From assembly GCA_002392545.1 (NCBI GenBank), contig DGHF01000024.1:1-6500 (forward strand): DNA of 6,500 nucleotides. The letters run 5' to 3'. Below are positions 1 to 5,357 of this stretch, piece after piece (positions within the stretch are counted from its first letter, which is position 1; each line of letters starts with the position of its first letter). Below the pieces are notes generated by a model that did no database searches, had not been told where the DNA came from, and saw only the letters and a program-made list of their open reading frames with translations. Source of the DNA: Ruminococcus sp. UBA3855 (GTDB taxonomy: Bacteria > Bacillota > Clostridia > Oscillospirales > Ruminococcaceae). A program made the translations under genes and the position numbers.

Positions 1-506
1 CACTCGTTGCCGGACACATGGAAGTTGAACCTCCTCCGTTTGTAAAAGTCATCCGGACTGGTTCAGCGCAGGAAATGTTTGAGGCTGTGCGTGATGAGGC
101 TGTCAATGCGGATATTGTCATCAAGGCGGCAGCGGTGGCGGATTATACCCCTCTCACCGTGGCAGACAGCAAACTGAAAAAGTCTGATTCTGATATGAGC
201 ATCCCACTCAAACGGACTACAGATATTTTAGGCTATTTAGGCGAACACAAGCACGAAGGACAATTTCTCTGCGGTTTTTCCATGGAAACGGATAACATGC
301 TTGAAAATTCGCAAAAAAAGCTGGTATCCAAGAAAGTTGATATGATTTGTGCGAATTCTCTCCGGCAGGCTGGTGCAGGGTTCGGGACGGATACCAATAT
401 TCTGACCCTCATCACAAAGGACAATATTCAGGAACTGGAATTGATGTCGAAAGAAGATGCCGGACACCGGATTTTTGATACCATCCTGAACATCATGCAG
501 AAGTAA
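1..506 (+). CDS. coaBC: CoaBC C-terminal part (phosphopantothenoylcysteine synthetase domain), 5'-truncated by window edge
   Basis: The reading frame is open from the window edge (first full codon at 3) to TAA at 504-506, about 167 codons, so only the C-terminal CoaB half of a roughly 400-residue bifunctional protein is present. CoaB joins 4'-phosphopantothenate to cysteine using CTP; the missing CoaC half decarboxylates the product on the way to coenzyme A in the cytoplasm. Visible family signatures are the PPP segment at the start, the KAAAVADY motif (nt 123-146), the SKLKK lysine cluster that follows it, the GFSMET segment (family GFAAET), KKLVSKKVDMICAN with the conserved lysine and the Asn of the IVAN-type motif, and GAGFGTDTNILTLI near the end. 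The ATG at 18 is an internal methionine, not a start, since LVAGH precedes it in frame as expected for the family. rarA follows 18 bases after the stop, probably co-transcribed. Identification is secure; the symbol assumes the usual CoaC-CoaB fusion. Confidence 0.93.
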   Translation, partial: LVAGHMEVEPPPFVKVIRTGSAQEMFEAVRDEAVNADIVIKAAAVADYTPLTVADSKLKKSDSDMSIPLKRTTDILGYLGEHKHEGQFLCGFSMETDNMLENSQKKLVSKKVDMICANSLRQAGAGFGTDTNILTLITKDNIQELELMSKEDAGHRIFDTILNIMQK

Positions 507-524
507 CAGGAAAGGAAAATATTC

Positions 525-1796
525 ATGTCTGAACCTCTTGCAGAACGCATCCGCCCGAAAACGCTGGATGAAGTTGTTGGACAGCAACATATTTTAGGGG
601 CTGGAAAGCCCCTCCGCAGAATCATTGAAAGCGGTCACATCCCGAACATGATTTTTTACGGCTCATCCGGAATCGGGAAGACCACAGTTGCAAGTATTAT
701 TGCATCACAAACGAATATGAATCTGCATATCCTCAACGGCACACAAGCCGGAGTTTCTGATATTCGCTCCGTGATTGCCGACGTGGGGACATTCGCAGGG
801 ATGAACGGAATTTTGCTGTATCTGGATGAAATTCAGTATCTCAACAAGAAACAGCAACAATCCTTGCTGTCTTACATTGAGAAGGGAGATATTACCCTTA
901 TCGCCTCGACAACGGAAAATCCGTCTTTTGCGGTGTATAATGCCGTGATTAGTCGGTGTACAGTGTTTGAATTCAAGCCTGTGAGCAGTGCCGAAATGGA
1001 AAAAGCCGTCTTTCGTGCGTTTGAGAAGGCGAAAGAGGGGCTTTCCCTGCCTTTGTTCATTGAGGACGGTGTGACGGCGCATATCGCACAGGGAAGCGGT
1101 GGAGACGTGCGGAAGGCTATGAATGCCGTGGAATTATGTGTGCTTTCTGCTGAACCTGATGCAGGCGGTTTGCATGTTTCGTTAGAAAATGCACGGATTC
1201 TCACCCAAAAAAGCAATCTGCGCTATGACCGTGACGGTGACAATCATTTTGATATTTTGTCCGCCCTGCAAAAGTCCATTCGTGGAAGTGATGAAAACGG
1301 AGCATTGCATTATACTGCACGGCTGTTGGAAGCCGGAGATTTGATTTCCCTGACAAGGCGGTTGCTGGTGATAGCGTCGGAAGATGTAGGGTTAGCGTAT
1401 CCAATGGCTGTGCCAATTGTGAAAGCCTGTGTGGATAATGCGCTGGCATTGGGACTGCCGGAAGCACGAATTCCTATTGCCGAAGCGGTTATTTTAATGG
1501 CGACTGCTCCGAAATCCAATTCAGCTTATCTGGCTATCGATTCCGCCATTGCAGACGTGCGGAAATATGGAGCACTCGGATTCCCCCGACATTTGCAGAA
1601 TGTCCATTTTGACGGCGAAGGGGCGGAAATCCGTGGACAGCATTATTTATACCCCCATGATTACCCGAATCATTATGTCAGACAACAGTATCTTCCTGAC
1701 GAAATCAAAGACCATGTTTATTATGAATTCGGCTCGAATAAACAGGAACAATCTGCCAAAATATACCGGAAAAAATTGCTGGACGAAAGCCAATAA
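525..1796 (+). CDS. rarA: RarA/MgsA-family AAA+ ATPase (replication-associated recombination protein A)
   Basis: The 423-residue protein is full length for the RarA/MgsA (WRNIP1-like) family, cytoplasmic ATPases that act at stalled replication forks and are related to clamp-loader subunits. In order: the N-terminal LAERIRPKTLDEVVGQ box (5-20), Walker A GSSGIGKT (46-53), Walker B ILLYLDEI (96-103), sensor 1 STTENP (128-133), an SRC arginine-finger segment shortly after, and a sensor-2 GGDVRKAMN motif. The C-terminal MgsA oligomerisation region contains DGDNHFDILSALQKSIRGSD, LLVIASEDVGLAYP and ATAPKSNSAYLAI, all typical of the family. The Walker B neighbourhood reads DEIQYLNKKQQ where many homologues have DEIHRFNKAQQ, an ordinary variation. 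ATG at 525 is preceded by an AGGAAAGGA ribosome binding site (509-517). The gene lies 18 bases after coaBC and is followed by a hairpin terminator, so it is probably the last gene of that transcript. Confidence 0.96.
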   Translation: MSEPLAERIRPKTLDEVVGQQHILGAGKPLRRIIESGHIPNMIFYGSSGIGKTTVASIIASQTNMNLHILNGTQAGVSDIRSVIADVGTFAGMNGILLYLDEIQYLNKKQQQSLLSYIEKGDITLIASTTENPSFAVYNAVISRCTVFEFKPVSSAEMEKAVFRAFEKAKEGLSLPLFIEDGVTAHIAQGSGGDVRKAMNAVELCVLSAEPDAGGLHVSLENARILTQKSNLRYDRDGDNHFDILSALQKSIRGSDENGALHYTARLLEAGDLISLTRRLLVIASEDVGLAYPMAVPIVKACVDNALALGLPEARIPIAEAVILMATAPKSNSAYLAIDSAIADVRKYGALGFPRHLQNVHFDGEGAEIRGQHYLYPHDYPNHYVRQQYLPDEIKDHVYYEFGSNKQEQSAKIYRKKLLDESQ

Positions 1797-1799
1797 CAC

Positions 1800-1845
1800 A
1801 AAAAACAAACTCCCGAAACGGTCGGGAGTCTTTTTATTTTATTCA
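1800..1845. terminator. Bidirectional intrinsic terminator between rarA and the minus-strand RNA unit
   Basis: Perfect 8-bp inverted repeat ACTCCCGA (1809-1816) / TCGGGAGT (1822-1829) with a 5-base loop. On the plus strand it is followed by TTTTT at 1831-1835 and further T-rich sequence, ending the rarA transcript 13 bases after its stop. On the minus strand the same stem is followed by a T-tract (1808 down to 1800), so it can also end the transcript arriving from 2390. The minus-strand U-tract nearly touches the rarA stop codon at 1794-1796, so the two convergent units share one stem. Confidence 0.9.
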
Positions 1846-2390
1846 GTTGTAATGTTCAGAAGCTTAATGAATTGTGCATTGGGAACACGCCTTTCTATGT
1901 TAAGGTTCTTTGAGAATCATTCTGGCATTATCTTTCATATAGCATCACGCTCTTTCACTTAGTAAATCTAGTCGAAGCAAAAGTCAAGAGTTCTCATGGG
2001 AGGTTACCTCCTTAACGGGTAGAATCCTGATAGCCTGCTATGTAAAGTTTCTTTTGCCATTGGTAGTATCAACCTTAGCAATCATCCTGTTGTACTGGCA
2101 TTGAAACGAAAACGTACAACCGGACAAGACGGACAATACAGAAGTGTTACAGAATTGTCATGGTTCAATAACCCTTCAGGTGGATGTAACGAGGGGACAT
2201 TCCCGAAACAATCAACGACCCGACCTCACTTAACTGCAACCAACGAAACCGCCTTTTGCTGTGATGAATCCAAACTTTCCACGGGTTTCGCCTCCTAAAA
2301 TTCAGACACCGGACAGGATGCCTGTGCGTAGTTCCTGCTTCCTGAGGAACAAGACTTTCGGATATTGGCTCTGCGCATTACCTTTATCAT
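1800..2390 (-). ncRNA. Candidate large structured noncoding RNA (about 590 nt), possibly ROOL-like
   Basis: This gene-sized interval has no convincing protein frame, yet the minus strand has a perfect promoter at 2425-2397 and an intrinsic terminator at 1829-1800. The predicted transcript starts near 2390 and is about 590 nt. It is rich in inverted repeats (plus coordinates): 2371-2377 with 2325-2331 (6 of 7 pairs), 2345-2350 with 2331-2336, a CAU-loop hairpin at 2313-2325, a 9-bp helix 2284-2292 with 2242-2250 (GGCGAAACC/GGUUUCGUU), GACAAU/AUUGUC at 2154-2159 with 2132-2137, a 7-bp GUUGUAC/GUACAAC helix at 2114-2120 with 2089-2095, and GGAGG-UAA-CCUCC at 2011-1999. Some of these share bases and are alternatives. 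Base composition is richer in G and C than the flanking spacers. Known bacterial RNAs of this size and style (own promoter, own terminator, ornate, Clostridia and rumen Firmicutes) include ROOL; OLE and GOLLD fit less well by host or length. I saw no RNase P, tmRNA or group II intron domain V signature. The transcription unit is well supported; the class is a guess. Confidence 0.72.
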
Positions 2391-2396
2391 GGTTCT

Positions 2397-2452
2397 ATTA
2401 TAGCATACTCTTTGTGAAATGTCAATAGTTTTTTTCAAGAACTTGAAAAAAA
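2397..2452 (-). promoter_or_regulatory. Perfect consensus sigma-A promoter with extended -10 and A-tract upstream element, driving the large RNA
   Basis: On the minus strand, TTGACA (2425-2420), a 17-base spacer, and TATAAT (2402-2397) match the sigma-70/sigma-A consensus at every position. The TG one base before the -10 makes an extended -10. A run of seven A's (minus strand, 2435-2429) sits a few bases upstream of the -35, as in a proximal UP element. The start is expected near 2390. This is the strongest-looking promoter in the window and the sequence downstream of it is noncoding, as at stable-RNA genes. Confidence 0.9.
2429..2452. repeat. 24-base inverted repeat immediately upstream of the RNA promoter
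   Basis: Seven T's plus CAAG (2429-2439), a 2-base centre, then CTTG plus seven A's (2442-2452) form an 11-bp inverted repeat. It abuts the -35 box of the minus-strand promoter. It may act as an A-tract UP element, as an operator, or as a weak terminator-like hairpin between the GGDEF operon terminator and the RNA gene. The symmetry is directly visible; the role is not. Confidence 0.6.
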
Positions 2453-2504
2453 TTCATAAGTTTGTTGATACCTTCCAAAAAAGCAATTATTCGTTTGTGC
2501 AGAA

Positions 2505-2540
2505 TCTATAAAAAATACGCTCCCGAACAGGGGAGCGCAT
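2505..2540 (-). terminator. Intrinsic terminator of the binding protein-GGDEF operon
   Basis: On the minus strand a 10-bp stem with one G-U pair, AUGCGCUCCC (2540-2531) with GGGAGCGUAU (2524-2515), a 6-base loop and a following U-tract (2516-2509 region) form a textbook rho-independent terminator. It begins 16 bases after the TGA of the GGDEF gene. It separates that operon from the RNA promoter downstream. Confidence 0.92.
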
Positions 2541-2556
2541 TTTGAATTGACTGGAA

Positions 2557-3762
2557 TCAGATGTAGAACATGCGGTTTCCGCCCTGACGTTTTGCCTCGT
2601 GCAATGCAGAGTCAAGACGCATCAGCAGACTTGTAATACTCATGTTTTCACTAGGAAGAACGTGATACAGCGCACCAGAGCAGGAGTTCTGGAGAACGAC
2701 ACCGGCAACCATAACAGGGCTTCCAAGCATCTGGCGGACTTGTTCTGCCAATTGCTGTGCCTGCATATCGGAGAGGTCATCACCGAAAATCATTGCAAAT
2801 TCATTGCCGGAAATGTTATAAATATCACAGTTCTGAGCATATTCTTCTTTCAGACGTTCAGCAAGTGTTACCAGATATTCGTCACCGACTTCATAACCAA
2901 GCTGGTCATTGACTGCACGGAAATTATCCATGTCAAAAACGGCAATATTGAACTGCACTTCACCAATCAAATCTTCAAGGGTAGATTCCAGAGCATAACG
3001 GTTATTCAATCCGGTCAAGATGTTCATATGGGCAGCATCGAACATCTTCTGACGGGTTCTGTCAAGACGTTCAGCCTGTTCGTCGAGTTCAGCTTCCTTT
3101 TCGTGGATGTCCTGCAAAGCACGAATCTGGCTAGCACCAGTTACCCACAACAGAATCATCAGGAGGATACCAAGACCAGCAGGGATACCGTTGGAGAATC
3201 CGTTCTGCATGGCAAGGTTGTGCCTCATGGTAGCAATTTCAGTATCACCAATGTCAGAAAGAGCGGAAACCATTTCAACGGCTGTCGCCTGCAAAGGTGC
3301 AATTTCCTGTCTGTAGACCATCTGTGTTGTGTCGGAACTTTGCGGATTATTCTTGATTTCGTTGATTTTTCTCTGATAAGCCTGAATTGCGTATTTTGCA
3401 ATCGTGAAACGGTGTTGCATATTTTCGCTCAGATTCTTCTGTGATTCATAGGAAGTACTCAAACGCTTGATTTCGGCGAAAGCAGCGGAAATTGCTTCAT
3501 CTGACTCCATGGGGTCTTCAGCGATATCGCCGGCAATGGAAATCATTTCCAAATCGATGTTATCCAGTTCAACTGTAATATCTTTGATGATTTTTTCAGA
3601 TTGGAGCATTGCACTGTAGGAATCACGGCTTCTTCTGTAAACGTAAGTATGACCCATAGTACTTGCAACTAGGAAGGCAAGGAACACAATACCGATAATG
3701 AAATATGTAATTCTGATTCGTCTTGCTTCAGGTGTACTTTGAACTTTTCTATTTCTTGGCAT
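2557..3762 (-). CDS. Membrane protein with extracytoplasmic helical sensor and degenerate GGDEF domain
   Basis: This 401-residue protein has two membrane segments, about 18-36 and 193-209. They enclose an outside domain of about 155 residues that is mostly helix-forming, resembling four-helix-bundle sensors. After TM2, an E/Q/R-rich signalling helix (about 211-245) leads to a C-terminal GGDEF fold: ILTGLNNRYAL (248-258), FDMDNFRAVNDQLGYEVGD (276-294) with the first metal-binding Asp, and LDSALHEAKRQGGNRMFYI at the end. Such domains make cyclic di-GMP from two GTP. Here the signature is SGNEF (318-322), preceded by YNI instead of the usual YRI: the acidic residue normally at position 3 of the motif is Asn, and no RxxD inhibitory site is visible (QNCD). 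The cyclase may therefore be inactive or weak and serve as a GTP sensor or partner-binding module. ATG at 3762 is preceded by a GGGGGGAG ribosome binding site. It lies 18 bases after the binding-protein gene, in one operon. Confidence 0.9.
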   Translation of the reverse strand: MPRNRKVQSTPEARRIRITYFIIGIVFLAFLVASTMGHTYVYRRSRDSYSAMLQSEKIIKDITVELDNIDLEMISIAGDIAEDPMESDEAISAAFAEIKRLSTSYESQKNLSENMQHRFTIAKYAIQAYQRKINEIKNNPQSSDTTQMVYRQEIAPLQATAVEMVSALSDIGDTEIATMRHNLAMQNGFSNGIPAGLGILLMILLWVTGASQIRALQDIHEKEAELDEQAERLDRTRQKMFDAAHMNILTGLNNRYALESTLEDLIGEVQFNIAVFDMDNFRAVNDQLGYEVGDEYLVTLAERLKEEYAQNCDIYNISGNEFAMIFGDDLSDMQAQQLAEQVRQMLGSPVMVAGVVLQNSCSGALYHVLPSENMSITSLLMRLDSALHEAKRQGGNRMFYI

Positions 3763-3780
3763 ATGGAAACTCCCCCCTTC

Positions 3781-4887
3781 TTAGTTACTCAAAAGCCACT
3801 GAACGTCTTCGTCGTTCATGTTGCTTTTTGTTACCAGTGTAACACCAGTATCGACAATGTGTGTGATTTGTTCCTGATTAAGGCACTTGACAGCATAGCG
3901 GACACCCAGATAACCCATATTATAGGGATTCTGTACAATGACACCATCTAAAACGCCACTGCCAAGTCTTGCCATAGCTCCGTCATAAGCATCAAAGCCG
4001 ACAACCTGAATGGTATCAGCAAGCCCCAGTTCTTCCACAGCTTCACAAACTCCAACATTACCAGATTGATTGGTTGCATAAATCAACTTCAAATCGGGAT
4101 ATTGTTCAATCAGTCTTTTCGCCTCTTCTTTGGATTTTTCCACATCGCCTTCACCCCATGCAACTTCTACCACGTTGATATTGGGGTAAGCATCACCGGT
4201 TTGTGCAGGCACTTCCTTGACAACTTCCACAAATTCACCATCAATAACATTACCGGCTTCGTCGGTTGCTGGTTCAGTCTCAACAATTTCCTCAGCTGGA
4301 GCAGAAGTGCTTTCTCCGTCAAGGGTATTGACAAAGCCGTCAGTACGTGTCACTTGTGTAGGAACACCCTGCATATGTGCGACAATGGCAACCTGACCAC
4401 CCTCATCACCGAGCAATTCCGCAGCATATCTAGCAGCGATTGCGCCGGCGGTTTCATTTTGTGTTCCAACAAAAGCCTCTCTTCCGGTGTAGCTGACATC
4501 AGAGTCAATAGTAAGAACGGGAATACCGTTTTGTGTGGCAAGGCGGAGCGTATCATTTAACGCATCAGAATCGATAGAAGCAAGAACAATGGCATCCGCA
4601 CCATTGGTAATGGCATTGTTGATAATGGATTTTTGGGTTTCAATGCCTTGTTCGTTCTCCCATTGCGGGCAGTCATAATGAATGGTAACATTCATATCTG
4701 CTCCGGCTTCTTCTGCACCTGTTTTGACAGCGTCCCAATAGGCTTCTGTACTTTTGGTGATGACGTAGATGTCATATTTTGATGCTTTGGCTTCTCGTTG
4801 TTCTCTCATGCTTTGTGCACAACCGCTCAGCGGAAGCATAGAGAGTGCAAGCGTAAGGGCGAGTAAACTTCTATTATGTCTCCTCAT
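3781..4887 (-). CDS. Lipoprotein, RbsB-like (periplasmic-binding-protein type 1) sugar-binding protein
   Basis: The 368-residue protein begins with a basic segment and a hydrophobic stretch ending in the lipobox LSGC (Cys23), so it is predicted to be lipid-anchored outside the membrane. The mature part has the two-lobed fold of ribose/galactose-type binding proteins: YDIYVITKSTEAYWDAVKTGAEEA (38-61), ADAIVLASIDSDAL (97-110), GIPVLTIDSDV (121-131), AFVGTQNETAGAIAA (138-152), VTRTDGF (179-185), LIYATNQSGNVG (268-279), VVGFDAYDGA (295-304) and VIVQNPYNMGY (316-326). Residues equivalent to sugar contacts in E. coli RbsB appear kept: Asp128, Arg181, Asn273, Asp299, Gln319. Between GF and the YPNINVV strand, an acidic insertion of about 40 residues (190-232) is not in the standard family layout. 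No ABC ATPase or permease is beside it; the next gene is the GGDEF protein. The start has GGAGG 11 bases upstream. The ligand is unknown. Confidence 0.92.
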   Translation of the reverse strand: MRRHNRSLLALTLALSMLPLSGCAQSMREQREAKASKYDIYVITKSTEAYWDAVKTGAEEAGADMNVTIHYDCPQWENEQGIETQKSIINNAITNGADAIVLASIDSDALNDTLRLATQNGIPVLTIDSDVSYTGREAFVGTQNETAGAIAARYAAELLGDEGGQVAIVAHMQGVPTQVTRTDGFVNTLDGESTSAPAEEIVETEPATDEAGNVIDGEFVEVVKEVPAQTGDAYPNINVVEVAWGEGDVEKSKEEAKRLIEQYPDLKLIYATNQSGNVGVCEAVEELGLADTIQVVGFDAYDGAMARLGSGVLDGVIVQNPYNMGYLGVRYAVKCLNQEQITHIVDTGVTLVTKSNMNDEDVQWLLSN

Positions 4888-4921
4888 AACCTCATAAACC
4901 TCCTCTGTAAAGTTATCATCA

Positions 4922-4945
4922 TGCCGTAGTACGGCACATATATGT
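4922..4945. promoter_or_regulatory. Palindromes in the leader of the binding-protein operon
   Basis: TGCCGTA-G-TACGGCA (4922-4936) is a perfect 7-bp inverted repeat around one base, and overlapping it ACATATATGT (4936-4945) is a 10-base palindrome at the predicted start site. The first lies between the start and the ribosome binding site. It could be a repressor operator of the LacI/GntR size class or, in RNA, a 5-bp hairpin with a 5-base loop. No regulator gene is visible in the window. Confidence 0.5.
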
Positions 4946-4949
4946 ATTC

Positions 4950-4978
4950 ATTATAACACAAAGAAAATAAAAAAGCAA
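4950..4978 (-). promoter_or_regulatory. Promoter of the binding protein-GGDEF operon
   Basis: On the minus strand TATAAT (4955-4950) has an extended -10 (TGTTATAAT). A weak -35, TTGCTT (4978-4973), lies 17 bases upstream, in a T-rich stretch. Transcription should start near 4943, giving a leader of about 55 bases that contains the palindromes described separately. Confidence 0.75.
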
Positions 4979-5163
4979 GCATCAAAAACAACGAAATTCA
5001 TACAGAATTTTCGTCTATTTGCACACATTTCCGATTTCAAACGTTTTATTTTTATAGTCAGATGTATTAAAAACCGCAAAATTTCAAGATTTTTTTTGGA
5101 TTGTGAGAAAACAGCCGGAAAGACATTTTCAGGCATGGAAAAATAAAAAATTTTCTGCAAGAC
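4979..5163. other. AT-rich divergent spacer between the two promoters
   Basis: About 185 bases between the minus-strand -35 and the plus-strand -35. The sequence is strongly AT-rich with A and T runs and has no supported gene. A minus-strand frame crosses it and covers the operon promoter and part of the plus-strand promoter, but it lacks a ribosome binding site and a recognisable protein. I see no convincing additional motif here. Confidence 0.6.
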
Positions 5164-5192
5164 TTGACAATTTCCCATCTGTATGGTATACT
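5164..5192 (+). promoter_or_regulatory. Promoter of the repeat protein-kinase operon
   Basis: TTGACA (5164-5169), a 17-base spacer, and TATACT (5187-5192) with an extended -10 (TGG before the box). Only one position differs from consensus. The start should fall near 5199, leaving a leader of about 160 bases before the ATG at 5358. Confidence 0.88.
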
Positions 5193-5201
5193 TTAAGTAA
5201 T

Positions 5202-5218
5202 TATGTGTAATACACATA
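5202..5218. promoter_or_regulatory. 17-base palindrome at the start of the leader (candidate operator or 5' hairpin)
   Basis: TATGTGTA-A-TACACATA is a perfect 8-bp inverted repeat around one base, at about +4 to +20 of the predicted transcript. That position suits a repressor operator. As RNA it can form a 6-bp hairpin with a 5-base loop at the 5' end. No cognate regulator is visible. Confidence 0.5.
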
Positions 5219-5293
5219 GCACATTTTGTCTTTTGCGTGTTTTTTAGTGAAATATTACAAAAAGATGGTAAAATTGTGCAAAACTTTTTAAGA

Positions 5294-5340
5294 TGCGGTA
5301 TTTTTTAGATTGAAGAAATACCAGCATAATCTCAGGTATT
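5294..5340 (+). promoter_or_regulatory. Leader with mutually exclusive hairpins upstream of the repeat-protein gene
   Basis: TGCGGTATTT (5294-5303) can pair with AAATACC-A-GCA (5316-5326) with one bulged A, a 10-bp helix. The central AATACC (5317-5322) can instead pair with a second GGTATT (5335-5340), which ends two bases before the AGGAGG ribosome binding site. The two helices compete for the same bases. Neither directly hides the ribosome binding site, and no known riboswitch core was recognised. Confidence 0.4.
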
Positions 5341-5342
5341 GT

Positions 5343-5348
5343 AGGAGG
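5343..5348 (+). promoter_or_regulatory. Ribosome binding site that sets the start of the repeat protein
   Basis: AGGAGG is 9 bases before ATG 5358. An in-frame TTG at 5310 would add 16 residues, but it has no ribosome binding site and lies in the loop of the predicted leader hairpin, so 5358 is the start. Confidence 0.85.
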
Positions 5349-5357
5349 CTAAAATTT

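Noticed and set aside
1549..1962. Plus-strand open frame overlapping the end of rarA and running through the terminator
   Set aside because: It is out of phase with rarA, has no ribosome binding site and translates through the 1809-1829 hairpin.
2101..2298. Plus-strand open frame of 65 codons inside the noncoding interval
   Set aside because: No ribosome binding site, low-complexity Thr/Ser/Asn-rich product with no recognisable family, and it lies antisense to a transcription unit with a perfect promoter. It is probably a chance frame opposite a structured RNA.
1900..2385. Possible end-closing helix pairing AAGGU near the RNA 5' end with ACCUU near 1902-1906
   Set aside because: Only about five pairs, easily expected by chance over this length; not claimed without covariation.
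1800..2390. Known large RNAs: RNase P, tmRNA, group II intron, IscB-associated RNA
   Set aside because: I saw no conserved RNase P core, no tmRNA CCA end or tag frame, no domain V hairpin, and no nuclease gene next to it. These were judged by eye only; a covariance search would settle it.
2599..3444. Long plus-strand open frame (281 codons) opposite the GGDEF gene
   Set aside because: The minus-strand GGDEF protein in the same interval has clear domain motifs, an RBS, an operon partner and a terminator; the antisense product is Cys/His/Phe-rich with no recognisable motif.
4881..4898. Three-codon frame (M-R-L-stop) overlapping the start codon of the binding-protein gene
   Set aside because: The ribosome binding site is only three bases from that ATG, too close for efficient use; the overlap is probably chance.
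4951..5217. Minus-strand open frame of 88 codons in the divergent spacer
   Set aside because: It covers the operon promoter and the plus-strand promoter, is Phe/Lys/Ile-rich as expected from AT-rich DNA, and has no ribosome binding site.
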